This document shows, piece after piece, positions 55,806 through 64,000 of a DNA stretch of 64,000 nucleotides. Position numbers and translations under genes: made by a program. Position 1 is the first letter of the stretch. The number at the start of each line of letters is the position of its first letter. Origin of the DNA: Histidinibacterium aquaticum (GTDB lineage Bacteria; Pseudomonadota; Alphaproteobacteria; Rhodobacterales; Rhodobacteraceae); assembly GCF_008710275.1 (NCBI RefSeq), contig NZ_VYQE01000003.1, positions 310,001-374,000 of the forward strand, read 5' to 3'. The notes under the pieces are model-generated. The model made no database searches and had not been told where the DNA came from. It worked only from the letters and a program-made list of their open reading frames with translations.

Positions 55806-58800
55806 GACAGCTTTTCCGGCTCTTCTGCCTCCTTCTTTTCCTCCAGCCCGCCGCGGCCCTCGCTCAGTTCGGCCTGTCGCAGGGCGCGGGCGAGGATGAC
55901 GTGGGCTATCTCACGCGGCTCCTGCAGGACAACCTGTCGAGCGCGGGCCGCGACGTGCGGATTCGCGGCTTCGAGGGGGCGCTGTCCTCCGAGGCCACCA
56001 TCGAGAGCATCACGATCTCCGACGAGCAGGGCGTCTGGCTGGAGGCCGAGGACCTGCGGCTTGACTGGAACCGCTCCGCGCTGCTGCGGCGGCGGGTCGA
56101 TGTCGAGGCCCTGACCGCCGGCCGCATCTCTGTTCTCCGCGCGCCGGAAGGCGGCCCCGAGGTGGACCTGCCCGAGGCCGAAGCCTCTCTCTTCTCCCTG
56201 CCGGAGCTGCCGGTCTCGGTGCAGATCGGCGACTTCTCCGTCGACCGCTTCGAGCTGGGCGAGTTCTTCATCGGCGAGCCGGTGGTGATTTCCATGGAGG
56301 GCCAGGCGAGCCTCGCCGACGGCGAGGGCACCGCCAGCATCGTCGCCGAGCGGATCGACGGCGAGGAAGGCCGGGTCGAGCTGACCGGCGAGTTCTCCAA
56401 CGAAACCCGCGTTCTGGCGCTCGATCTTCTGGTGGAGGAAGGCGAAGGCGGCATCGTCGCCAGTCGCCTCGGCATCCCCGGCGAGCCCTCCCTTCGGCTC
56501 GCGGTCGAGGGCACCGGCCCGATCGACGACTATACCGCGAACCTCACGCTCGCGACGGCGGGCGAGGAGCGCGTCAGCGGCTCGTTCGAGCTGGCGACCA
56601 CGCGCGCCGAAACCGAGGACGGCAGCCTCGGCGCCCCCGCGCGCCAGATCGACGTGGACGTGCAAGGCGACGTGGCCGCGCTGCTGGCTCCGGAATACCA
56701 GGGTTTCTTCGGCGACGACGTCAGCCTCGTGGCCGAGGTAAACCAGCGGGCGGACGGTTCGGTCGAGGTCCCAGAGTTCTCGCTCCAGGCGGCCCAGATC
56801 GGCATCGAGGGCAATCTGCTGCTCGACGAGCGCGGCGTGCCGGTACGCTTCTCGCTCGACGGTCAGCTCGGCGACGGCGAGGATCGCCTCTTGCTGCCCC
56901 TCCCCGGCCCCAAGACCTACGTTGACGGCGGCGAGATTTTCCTCGCCTTCGACCGGTCCGAGGGCGAGGAGTGGTCGGGTTTCGCCATGCTCGAAGGCTA
57001 CGAGCGCCCCGGCCTGCTGCTGCCATCCGTCTCCATTTTCGGCGACGGCGTGATCCGCGGCGGCGAAGGGCTGGCCGATGCCGTGGGCACCGCCGACATC
57101 AGCTTCACCGCCTCCGGCATCGAGCTCGACGACCCCGCCCTGGGCGAGGCGCTCGGCGACGACATCACCGGCTCGGCTGCGCTGACCTTCAACGACCCCG
57201 AGCCGGTCCGGCTGGAGTCGCTTGAGCTTTCCGGTGCCGGAATCGAGGCGAGCGCCACCGCAACGCTGGAGACCGGCGAGGCGACCGTCATCAGCTTCGA
57301 CGCCAGCGCCGAGGCCGAGAGCTTCGGCCGCTTCTCGACGCTGGCGGGGACCGACCTCGGCGGCGACGGTGCGGTCAGCATCTCGGGTACCGTCCAGCCG
57401 CTCGACGGAATTTTCGACATCGCGCTCGACGCGGAAACCATGGACCTCGCCATCGGCATCGACCGCATCGACCCGCTGCTCGACGGCGAAGGCGTGGTGG
57501 CGCTCGAGGCCTCGCGCGACCTCGAGGGGACGCGGATCGAGCGGCTCGAGGTCACGACGCCGCAGGTCGAGGCCACGGGCTCGGCCTTCATCACCAGCAC
57601 GGTCGCCGACATCGACCTCGACGCGCGGATCGAGGAGCTGGGCCTCATCTCCAGTGAGCTCTCGGGTCCCGGGACGCTGACCGTGGTCGCCGACCGCAGC
57701 GAGGAGGAGGTGACGGACTTCGACATCACCCTCGTCAGCCAGGATGCCGACCTCGCCGTGACCGGCACGACCCAGTCCGAAGAGGATGGATACCAGACGG
57801 AGCTGACGCTCCAGGCCGATGTCGAGGACCTCGCCCCCTACTCCGACCTCGCGGGGCGCGAACTAAACGGGGCGGCGGACCTGACGATCTCGGGCCAGGT
57901 GAGCCCGCTCGACCGTCTCTTCGATCTCGCCGTCGGCGGGACGACGCAGGACCTCGCACTCGGGATCGAGCGGGTCGACCCGCTCATCGGCGGCGACGGC
58001 CGCATCTCCTTCACCGCCACCCGGACCGAGGCCACGCTGGAGGTCGACGAATTCTCCCTGACCACCGACCAGGTGGAGGCGACGGGAGACGTCATGGTGG
58101 GGACCAACACCCTGAGCGCCGACATCGACGCGCGGATCGCCGAGGTGGGTCTGGTCCTCGACGATCTCTCGGGCCCCGCGACACTCACCGGCAGCGCGGA
58201 CCGGTCGCCGGACGGCTCCATCGACGTCGACATGCAGCTGACGGCCCCCGAGGCCACCGCGCAGATCGACGCCATCGTCGCCCCGCCCGAGCAGGGCTAC
58301 ACCACGACGGGAACGGTGACCGCCGACATCGACTCGCTGGCCCCCTATGCCGAGCTCGCCGGACGCCCGATCTCGGGCGCGATCGAACTGACCGCCGAGG
58401 GCAGCGTCGATCCGACCCGGCGGTTCTTCGACCTGCAGGTCTCCGCCACGACGCAGGACCTCGAGACCGGCATCGAACGGCTCGACCCGCTGCTCGACGG
58501 CGCGGGTCGTCTGACGCTGGATGCCGCGCGCGACGATAGCGGGATCACCCTGCGGGACTTCGACCTCGCCACGCCGCAGATCACCGCCTCGGGCACCGCC
58601 GAACTGGGCGAGGAGACGCGCGAAGGCCGGATCGAGGCGCGGCTGGAGGACGTGGGCCTGCTGCTCGACGAACTCTCCGGGCCCGCCACGCTGACGGCCA
58701 CAGCCGACCAGCAGGCGGACGGCACGGCCGACGTGGTCGCCGAGATCCGCGCGCCGCAGGCCAATGTGCAGATCGACGCCGACGTGGCACCGCCGGAACA

Positions 58801-61126
58801 GGACTACGAGACCACCGGCACATTCTCGGTGGACGTCGCTTCGCTCGCGCCCTTCGCGGATATCGCGGGCCGGCCGCTCTCCGGCGCGGTTCAACTGACC
58901 GCCGAGGGCACGGTCCAACCGCTGACACAGTTCTTCGACCTGACGGTTTCCGGAACCACGCAGAACCTCGAGACCGGGATCGAGCGCCTCGACCCGCTGA
59001 TCGACGGCACCGGCCGGCTCAGCCTGGAGGCCGCGCGCGACGAGGGCGGGATCACCGTCCGCGATCTCGACCTCGCCACGCCGCAGCTCACCGCCTCCGG
59101 GCAGGTGCAGTTGGGCGAGGAGACACGGGAGGGCCGGATCGAGGCCCGGGTCGAGGATGCCGGGCTGCTGCTCGACGGTCTTTCCGGACCGGCGACGCTG
59201 ACGGCGGATGCCGACCAGCTGGCCGACGGCTCGGTCGACGTGGTGGCGGAGATTACCGCACCATCCGCGCGGGCCAGCCTCGACGCCACCGTCGCGCCGC
59301 CCGAGCAGGATTACCTTACGCAGGGCAGCCTTTCGGCCACCGTGTCCTCGCTCCAGCCCTTCGCGCCTCTCGTGGGCCGTCCGGTTCGCGGTTCGGTCTC
59401 GCTCGACGCCTCGGGCACCGTCGCGCCGCTCTCCGGGGCTTTCGACCTCGCCGTCGACGCACGCACCACGGATCTCGGGATCGGGATCGACGCGGCGGAC
59501 CGTCTGCTGCGGGGGCCGGGTACGGTCTCGGCCGAAGTCTCGCGCGGTTCGGAGGGACAGATCGTCGTGCAGTCGCTCGACCTCGACCTGCCGCAGCTCA
59601 CCGCGGACGCCTCGCTCTCGACCTCGGGCGGCAGCGTCACGGCAGATTATTCCGCCCGGCTCGCGGATATCGGGCTCTTCGTGCCCGACTTCTCTGGCCC
59701 CGTGACCGCGGAGGGCACAGCCACCGCCGTCAACGGCGCCTGGCGGGTCGACACGGACGTCTCGGGTGCGGGCGGCGTCGAGGCGCAGATCGACGGGACC
59801 GTCGCGGGGGCGCAGGGGCTGAACCTCGACGTGACCGGCAGCGCGCCGCTCGGGCTGGTGAACGCATTCATCTCTCCGCGCAGGCTGTCGGGCGATGCGA
59901 GCTTCGACCTCTCGGTCACCCAGCCCTCGCTGCAGGGCGTGTCCGGGACCGTCCAGATCAGCGGCGGGCGGTTCACCGACCCGCGGCTGGGGCAGGCCAT
60001 CGAGAGCATCGACGGCGGCATCTCGCTTTCCGGCGGCCAGGCCCAGGTGGACCTCTCCGCGACCACGCCGGCGGGCGGAACGATCACGGCGGGCGGGCCG
60101 ATCTCGCTCTCGTCCCCCTTCACGGCGGGGCTCGACATCGGGCTGAACCAAGTCGTGATCCAGGATCCGACCCTCTACGAGACCGTCGTGAACGGCCAAC
60201 TCTCGATCGAGGGGCCTCTCGCGGGCGGCGCCGTGATCGCCGGGGACCTGGCACTCGGCCGGACCGAGATCCGCATTCCCTCCTCGCTGGTGGGCGGTCT
60301 GGGCGAGATCCCGGAGGTGCGCCACACCGGCACGCCGCAGGACGTGCAGCTCACGCTCAACCGCGCCGGGCTCACCCTGCGCGGAACGGAGGCCGAGGGC
60401 GAGGGAGGCGACTCCGATGGAGGCGGCGGGGGCTTCCCGCTCGACATCACCATCAGCGCACCCTCGCAGATCTTCGTGCGCGGACGTGGACTCGACGCCG
60501 AACTGGGCGGGCAGCTCACCCTCCAGGGCACGACGGGCGACATCGTCCCGGTCGGGAGCTTCGAGCTGCAGCGCGGCCGGATCGACGTTCTGAGCCAGGG
60601 CTTCCAGCTGACCGAGGGCTCGGCGCGGCTGGAGGGCGACTTCACCCCCGTCCTGCGGCTGGTCGCCGAATCGACCTCGCCCGACGGCACGCAGATCCGG
60701 ATCATCCTGCAGGGCCCGGCCTCCGACCCCGAGGTGGTCTTCGAAAGCTCGCCCGACCTGCCGGAGGACGAGGTGATCTCGCGCCTGCTCTTCGGGCGGA
60801 ACGTCTCGGAGATCACGCCGCTGCAGGCGGTGCAGCTCGCCTCGGCCGTGAGCACGCTTGCCGGGCGCGGCGGCGGCTTCATCGGCGGCATTCGCGACCG
60901 GCTGGGGGTGGACGACCTGGACGTGACCACGGACGAGGACGGCAATGCCGCCGTTCGCGTGGGCACCTACATCAGCGAAAACATCTACACCGACGTGGAG
61001 ATCGACAGCGAGGGCGACACGCGCATCGACCTCAACCTCGACATCACGCCGAATCTCACCGCCACCGGCAGCGTCGGCAACGACGGCGAGACCTCGATCG
61101 GGATCTTCTTCGAGCGGGATTATTGA
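55802..61126 (+). CDS. tamB: TamB translocation/assembly module protein, repeat-expanded
   Basis: 1774 residues from TTG 55802, overlapping the tamA stop (TTGA), with a signal/anchor LFRLFCLLLFLQPAAALAQ. The body is a long acidic beta-helix; the conserved DUF490 C-terminus contains RGRGLDAELGGQLTLQG, VGSFELQRGRIDVLSQ, LLFGRNVSEITPLQAVQLAS and the final SIGIFFERDY. Residues about 514-1358 consist of five tandem 169-residue repeats. E. coli TamB has 1259 residues, so this copy is about 500 longer. It spans the periplasm with TamA and is thought to guide lipids or proteins to the outer membrane. Confidence 0.94.
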   Translation: MRQLFRLFCLLLFLQPAAALAQFGLSQGAGEDDVGYLTRLLQDNLSSAGRDVRIRGFEGALSSEATIESITISDEQGVWLEAEDLRLDWNRSALLRRRVDVEALTAGRISVLRAPEGGPEVDLPEAEASLFSLPELPVSVQIGDFSVDRFELGEFFIGEPVVISMEGQASLADGEGTASIVAERIDGEEGRVELTGEFSNETRVLALDLLVEEGEGGIVASRLGIPGEPSLRLAVEGTGPIDDYTANLTLATAGEERVSGSFELATTRAETEDGSLGAPARQIDVDVQGDVAALLAPEYQGFFGDDVSLVAEVNQRADGSVEVPEFSLQAAQIGIEGNLLLDERGVPVRFSLDGQLGDGEDRLLLPLPGPKTYVDGGEIFLAFDRSEGEEWSGFAMLEGYERPGLLLPSVSIFGDGVIRGGEGLADAVGTADISFTASGIELDDPALGEALGDDITGSAALTFNDPEPVRLESLELSGAGIEASATATLETGEATVISFDASAEAESFGRFSTLAGTDLGGDGAVSISGTVQPLDGIFDIALDAETMDLAIGIDRIDPLLDGEGVVALEASRDLEGTRIERLEVTTPQVEATGSAFITSTVADIDLDARIEELGLISSELSGPGTLTVVADRSEEEVTDFDITLVSQDADLAVTGTTQSEEDGYQTELTLQADVEDLAPYSDLAGRELNGAADLTISGQVSPLDRLFDLAVGGTTQDLALGIERVDPLIGGDGRISFTATRTEATLEVDEFSLTTDQVEATGDVMVGTNTLSADIDARIAEVGLVLDDLSGPATLTGSADRSPDGSIDVDMQLTAPEATAQIDAIVAPPEQGYTTTGTVTADIDSLAPYAELAGRPISGAIELTAEGSVDPTRRFFDLQVSATTQDLETGIERLDPLLDGAGRLTLDAARDDSGITLRDFDLATPQITASGTAELGEETREGRIEARLEDVGLLLDELSGPATLTATADQQADGTADVVAEIRAPQANVQIDADVAPPEQDYETTGTFSVDVASLAPFADIAGRPLSGAVQLTAEGTVQPLTQFFDLTVSGTTQNLETGIERLDPLIDGTGRLSLEAARDEGGITVRDLDLATPQLTASGQVQLGEETREGRIEARVEDAGLLLDGLSGPATLTADADQLADGSVDVVAEITAPSARASLDATVAPPEQDYLTQGSLSATVSSLQPFAPLVGRPVRGSVSLDASGTVAPLSGAFDLAVDARTTDLGIGIDAADRLLRGPGTVSAEVSRGSEGQIVVQSLDLDLPQLTADASLSTSGGSVTADYSARLADIGLFVPDFSGPVTAEGTATAVNGAWRVDTDVSGAGGVEAQIDGTVAGAQGLNLDVTGSAPLGLVNAFISPRRLSGDASFDLSVTQPSLQGVSGTVQISGGRFTDPRLGQAIESIDGGISLSGGQAQVDLSATTPAGGTITAGGPISLSSPFTAGLDIGLNQVVIQDPTLYETVVNGQLSIEGPLAGGAVIAGDLALGRTEIRIPSSLVGGLGEIPEVRHTGTPQDVQLTLNRAGLTLRGTEAEGEGGDSDGGGGGFPLDITISAPSQIFVRGRGLDAELGGQLTLQGTTGDIVPVGSFELQRGRIDVLSQGFQLTEGSARLEGDFTPVLRLVAESTSPDGTQIRIILQGPASDPEVVFESSPDLPEDEVISRLLFGRNVSEITPLQAVQLASAVSTLAGRGGGFIGGIRDRLGVDDLDVTTDEDGNAAVRVGTYISENIYTDVEIDSEGDTRIDLNLDITPNLTATGSVGNDGETSIGIFFERDY
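57341..59875 (+). repeat. Five tandem 507-base repeats inside tamB
   Basis: Units 57341-57847, 57848-58354, 58355-58861, 58862-59368 and 59369-about 59875. The first four are exactly 169 codons each; the fifth carries a one-residue insertion and drifts. Units start at (L/I)xG(R/T) and share FDLxV, TTQxLxxGIxRxDPL, TPQxxASG and LSGPATLTA. Units three and four are by far the closest pair, indicating the most recent duplication. Confidence 0.9.
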
Positions 61127-61134
61127 GGGGTGGT

Positions 61135-61230
61135 GGTGGGTTGAAAACCCACCTTGCGGACGGTCGTACGGCGGTGTGGTGGTTCAAAAACCCACCCTGC
61201 GTGCCTGTAGGGTGGGTTTCTAACCCACCC
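61135..61230. repeat. Cluster of three GGTGGGTT/AACCCACC extragenic palindromes
   Basis: Three copies between tamB and the NDUFS4-like gene: 61135-61153 (7-bp stem, loop TGAAA), 61178-61196 (imperfect) and 61210-61230 (9-bp stem, loop TCT). They look like REP elements and could also act as terminators for the converging genes. Confidence 0.75.
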
Positions 61231-61253
61231 AACCCACGCGATTTCGCACGTCC

Positions 61254-61565
61254 CTAATGCGTCCACGCCCCGCGGCGGTTGCTGGCAAAGTTCTCGGCGT
61301 AGCCGCCGGGGCGCACGTTGGCGCCGCGCACGTTCGGATCCTTCACGACCGCGTCGATGCCGTGCTCCTCGGCGTAGGCGACCGCCTCTTCCTTGGTATC
61401 GAAGGTCAGACGCACCTGGCTCTGGGTGTCGGCGGACGACGTCCAGCCCATGAGCGGATCGACCTCGCGGCCGGTCTGATTGGGGAAATCCAGCACCCAT
61501 TTCCGGGTCTTGGCGGAGCCCGAGGACATGGCCGTCCGGGCCGGTCTGTAGATGCGTGCGCGCAT
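61254..61565 (-). CDS. NADH dehydrogenase NDUFS4-type (18-kDa) accessory subunit
   Basis: 103 residues. [57 protein letters not shown] and SNRRGAWTH correspond point by point to the ETC complex I subunit (NDUFS4/AQDQ) family. It is a supernumerary subunit of respiratory complex I kept in alphaproteobacteria and mitochondria. Alone here, away from nuo genes, and flanked on its 3' side by the REP-like cluster. Confidence 0.9.
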   Translation of the reverse strand: MRARIYRPARTAMSSGSAKTRKWVLDFPNQTGREVDPLMGWTSSADTQSQVRLTFDTKEEAVAYAEEHGIDAVVKDPNVRGANVRPGGYAENFASNRRGAWTH

Positions 61566-61693
61566 GGCTCACCCCTTCATGGTCTCGGGCCGGTTATGGG
61601 AACCCAAGCGCCGTTTTGCAAGGCCGCGCGAGCGGAACCCGGTGCCGCAGGGGGTGTTGGCTGGAGAGGGGACACGGAAGGATTGGAGCAACC

Positions 61694-62206
61694 ATGAAAC
61701 CGACTCTTCTCGCCGCCGCGACGGCCCTCGTCGCCCTGCCCGCTCTTGCCGCCGAACACGAGATGTCGGGCTACGAGGCCGACGTCCGCGGACTCGACGG
61801 CCAGGATCACGGCACCGTCACGCTGCAGCCGACGGCCTCGGGCCAGTGGCTGGTGACGCTCGATCTCTTCGGCGTGCCGTCGGGCGAGCACGGCGTGCAC
61901 TTCCACGAAACCGGCGACTGTTCTGCCGCCGACTTCACCTCCGCCGGCGGGCACATCGCCGGTGATGCCGATCACGGCGTGATGGCCGAGGGCGGCCCGC
62001 ACCCGGGCGACCTGCCAAACGCCATGGCCGGCGAAAACGGCGTGATCCAGGTGGAGTACTTCAACGAGCGTATCACCGAGGACATGCTCGCCGACGAGGA
62101 CGGCGCGGCCTTCATCGTCCACCAGGGCGTCGACGACTACGAGAGCCAGCCCTCCGGCGCGGCCGGCGACCGGATCGCCTGCGGCGAGATCGTCGCGGCG
62201 GAGTGA
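61694..62206 (+). CDS. sodC: Cu/Zn superoxide dismutase
   Basis: 170 residues from ATG 61694, with signal peptide MKPTLLAAATALVALPALAA, so periplasmic. Copper/zinc ligands: His69 and His71 (GVHFH), bridging His87 (AGGHIAG), His94, His103 and Asp106 (GPHPGDLP) and His143 (VHQGVDDY). The disulfide Cys76-Cys163 and catalytic Arg160 (GDRIACGEI) are present. All active-site residues intact. It removes superoxide in the periplasm. Followed by two REP-like copies. Confidence 0.93.
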   Translation: MKPTLLAAATALVALPALAAEHEMSGYEADVRGLDGQDHGTVTLQPTASGQWLVTLDLFGVPSGEHGVHFHETGDCSAADFTSAGGHIAGDADHGVMAEGGPHPGDLPNAMAGENGVIQVEYFNERITEDMLADEDGAAFIVHQGVDDYESQPSGAAGDRIACGEIVAAE

Positions 62207-62255
62207 TCTCCGAAGCGCCCTGCCCGGTGGGTGGGGCGCCTTCGCGTCAGGTGGC

Positions 62256-62319
62256 GGTGGGTTGAGACCCACCCTACGAGTGCGCGGTGGTGCGGTGCCG
62301 CGGTGGGTTGAAACCCACC
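62256..62319. repeat. Two GGTGGGTT/AACCCACC palindromes after sodC
   Basis: 62256-62273 and 62302-62319, each with a 7-bp stem and 4-base loop and both followed by CCTACG. Same family as the cluster at 61135-61230; orientation as judged from the TACG tail is opposite to copy three there (which begins GTAGG). Confidence 0.75.
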
Positions 62320-62342
62320 CTACGTGCGCGGTGTTGCGGCCC

Positions 62343-63248
62343 CTACGCGCGCTGGAGCTTGACGGCTTCCTGTTTCGCGAGGCGCATGAAATGCGCCATG
62401 TAGGGCTTCGACGTCTCGTCGGAGCGCACCGCCGCGTAGAGCCGCTTGGTCAGGCCCGACTCCGTCAGGGGGCGGGTCACGTAGTCCGAGCTGGTGCGCA
62501 CCTGCCGGACCACCCAGTCGGGCAGCACCGACACGCCTCGGTTCGAGGCGACCAGCATCAGGATCACCGCGGTCAATTCCGCCTGCCGGAGGGCCTTCGG
62601 CTCCACCCGCGCGGGCAGAAGCAGCTCGGTGAAGACGTCGAGTCTTTCGCGCACGACCGGGTAGGTGATGAGCGTTTGGTCGCGGAAATCCTCCGCCTCG
62701 ATAAACCGCTTCTGCGACAAGGGGTTCTGCGACGAGGCCACGAAGACCGGCTCGTAGTCGAAGAGCGGGGTGAAGGTGACGTCCGGCATTTCCTCGGGGT
62801 CCGACGAGACCACGAGATCGACCCGCTCGCGCCGCAGGGCGGGCAGAGCGTCGAAGGCGAGGCCGGGCCGGATGTCCACGTCGACCTCGGGCCAGGCCTT
62901 GCGGAAGGCCTCGAGCACCGGAAAGAGCCACTCGAAACAGGCGTGGCATTCGATCGCGATGTGCAGCCGGCCAGCCGAACCTTGGACGAGCCCCGCGAAC
63001 TCCGCCTCGAGCGCGGCGACGCGGGGCAGGATCTCCTCGGCGGCGGCGAGCAGTTTTTGCCCGGCGGCGGAAAGCTTGAGCGGCTTGGAGCGGCGCACGA
63101 AGAGCTCGACCCCGGCCTGGTCCTCGATCCCCTTGATCTGGTGGCTGAGGGCGGACTGCGTGATGTTCAGCACGTCCGCCGCGCGGGCCAGCCCGCCGGT
63201 GTCGTGGATCGCCTTGATCGTCCGGAGATGCCGGAACTCGATGTGCAT
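62343..63248 (-). CDS. metR: LysR-type regulator, MetR-like
   Basis: 301 residues from ATG 63248 (MHIEFRHLRTIKAIHDTGGL); the frame continues upstream through metF antisense. Winged HTH at about residues 18-40 (LARAADVLNITQSALSHQIKGIE), then the ligand-binding domain with IAIECHACFEWLFPVL typical of MetR, which senses homocysteine and activates met genes. Divergent to metF with an operator-like inverted repeat between them, supporting the name. Confidence 0.92.
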   Translation of the reverse strand: MHIEFRHLRTIKAIHDTGGLARAADVLNITQSALSHQIKGIEDQAGVELFVRRSKPLKLSAAGQKLLAAAEEILPRVAALEAEFAGLVQGSAGRLHIAIECHACFEWLFPVLEAFRKAWPEVDVDIRPGLAFDALPALRRERVDLVVSSDPEEMPDVTFTPLFDYEPVFVASSQNPLSQKRFIEAEDFRDQTLITYPVVRERLDVFTELLLPARVEPKALRQAELTAVILMLVASNRGVSVLPDWVVRQVRTSSDYVTRPLTESGLTKRLYAAVRSDETSKPYMAHFMRLAKQEAVKLQRA

Positions 63249-63287
63249 GATGCAATCTCGCTCATCATCGTGGTGAAGGTTATGAAT

Positions 63288-63315
63288 TTGTCTCACGCTG
63301 CGCCGGGTGAGACAA
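63288..63315. promoter_or_regulatory. Inverted repeat between metR and metF
   Basis: TTGTCTCAC (63288-63296) and GTGAGACAA (63307-63315) are perfect 9-base arms around a 10-base spacer. It lies 40 bases from the metR start and 29 from the metF start. Symmetry and position fit an operator for MetR or another met regulator; a TGAA half-site motif (63274-63277) is nearby. As RNA it could also form a hairpin in the metF leader. Confidence 0.6.
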
Positions 63316-63344
63316 GGTGCGGGACACCTGCCAAGGATACCGCC

Positions 63345-64000
63345 ATGCCCGCCCCTACCGTTTCCTTCGAATTCTTCCCGCCGAAGAGCCTCGAAGCTTC
63401 CTTCCGCCTCTGGGACACAGTCCAGACCCTCTCTCCGCTCGACCCGAGGTTCGTCTCGGTGACCTACGGCGCGGGCGGCACGACGCGGAAGCTGACGCAC
63501 GAGGCCGTCACCACGATTCACAAGACCTCCGGATTGCCGGTCGCGGCGCACCTGACCTGCGTGGATGCCACGCGGGAGGAGACGCTGGAGATCGCCCGCG
63601 GCTATGCCGTGGCGGGCGTGACCCGCGTCGTGGCCCTCAGGGGCGACCCGCCCAAGGGCTCGGGCGGCTTCCGCGCGCACCCCGGCGGCTTTGGCAGTTC
63701 GGTGGAGCTGATCGAGGCGCTCTCCGGGCTCGGCTTCGAGGAGATCCACGTCGGCGCCTACCCCGAGGCGCATCCCGAGGCAGCCGACAGCGCGGCCTGC
63801 GTGGATTACCTCAAGCGCAAGATCGACGCCGGCGCGACCGGGGCGATCACCCAGTTCTTCTTCGAGGCGGAGACCTTCCTGCGCTTCCGCGACGCCTGCG
63901 CCGCGGCGGGGATCGAGGCGCCGGTCGTGCCTGGTATCCTCCCGGTCGAGAACTGGACGGGCGTGCGGAAGTTCGCGGCCAGCTGCGGCACGGCGATCCC
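63345..64000 (+). CDS. metF: Methylenetetrahydrofolate reductase (3'-truncated by window)
   Basis: About 218 codons are visible before the window ends. Starts MPAPTVSFEFFPPKSLEASF with AAGGA eight bases upstream. Motifs: VSVTYGAGGTTR, VAAHLTCVDATREE, VVALRGDPP, VGAYPEAHPEAADS and GATGAITQFFFEAETF, all standard for the FAD/NADH enzyme that makes 5-methyl-THF for methionine. Divergent from metR. Confidence 0.95.
   Translation, partial: MPAPTVSFEFFPPKSLEASFRLWDTVQTLSPLDPRFVSVTYGAGGTTRKLTHEAVTTIHKTSGLPVAAHLTCVDATREETLEIARGYAVAGVTRVVALRGDPPKGSGGFRAHPGGFGSSVELIEALSGLGFEEIHVGAYPEAHPEAADSAACVDYLKRKIDAGATGAITQFFFEAETFLRFRDACAAAGIEAPVVPGILPVENWTGVRKFAASCGTAI

Noticed and set aside
57341-59875. A CRISPR array or assembly collapse for the tamB repeats
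   Set aside because: Units are long, coding and diverged from one another, with no short repeat-spacer pattern; different units differ at many positions, which argues against a simple assembly error.
57863-60325. An 820-codon minus-strand frame opposite tamB
   Set aside because: It mirrors the tamB repeats, contains no recognisable motif, and has no ribosome site or promoter.

Overview
The window is high-GC, densely packed bacterial chromosome from an alphaproteobacterium, most probably Rhodobacteraceae (roseobacter/Paracoccus-like). The evidence is the aa3 oxidase order ctaC-ctaB-small protein-ctaG-ctaE followed by SURF1, a phosphatidylcholine synthase, a complex I NDUFS4-type subunit, the holB-tatD-MBL cluster, a MetR/metF pair, and many ATGA-type overlaps. 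It looks like ordinary core chromosome. I see no prophage, transposase, CRISPR array, rRNA or tRNA.

Layout. 1-3.3 kb: 3' part of holB, tatD, an MBL-fold hydrolase and an AEC-type carrier. 3.3-9.6 kb (minus): a spermidine/putrescine-type ABC importer operon, ATPase - binding protein - DUF1330 protein - VOC protein - two permeases. Both permeases are much longer than usual, and hairpins or palindromes separate the cistrons. 9.95-14.6 kb: an MsbA-like exporter, ygfZ, a small conserved protein with its own promoter and terminator, and cobQ. 14.6-18.2 kb (minus): hyuA/hyuB hydantoinase/oxoprolinase. 18.3-21.8 kb: a rhodanese, then a minus-strand amino-sugar operon (SIS deaminase, NagK, NagA) that would take GlcNAc to fructose-6-P. 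21.9-28.4 kb: valS, DUF1992, EcsC, GNAT, flavin reductase and mtnP. 28.4-28.95 kb: a small RHH-like gene, a palindromic promoter, a 43-codon gene and a three-way-junction inverted-repeat element.

28.96-38.8 kb (minus): an FAD oxidase, a secreted MBL-fold protein, then one long co-directional block, cytochrome oxidase genes - SURF1 - thrC - M16 peptidase - GNAT. 38.97-47.2 kb (plus): tldD, dprA, topA, DUF484, xerC, a FosA-like gene and pcs. 47.3-52.9 kb (minus): ileS, a DUF697/YcjF-like protein and the YcjX-like GTPase. 53.1-61.1 kb (plus): truA, then tamA and a very long tamB containing five tandem 169-residue repeats. 61.1-64 kb: the NDUFS4-like gene and sodC, flanked by two clusters of GGTGGGTT/AACCCACC palindromes, then divergent metR and metF (cut by the window end).

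The best candidates for new biology are: (i) the importer operon with a DUF1330+VOC cassette, a roughly 265-residue acidic insert in one permease and four extra membrane segments in the other; (ii) the compact regulator/palindrome/small-gene/structured-element locus at 28.4-28.9 kb; and (iii) the exactly periodic repeat expansion in TamB. All functional calls come from reading motifs; no database search was run.
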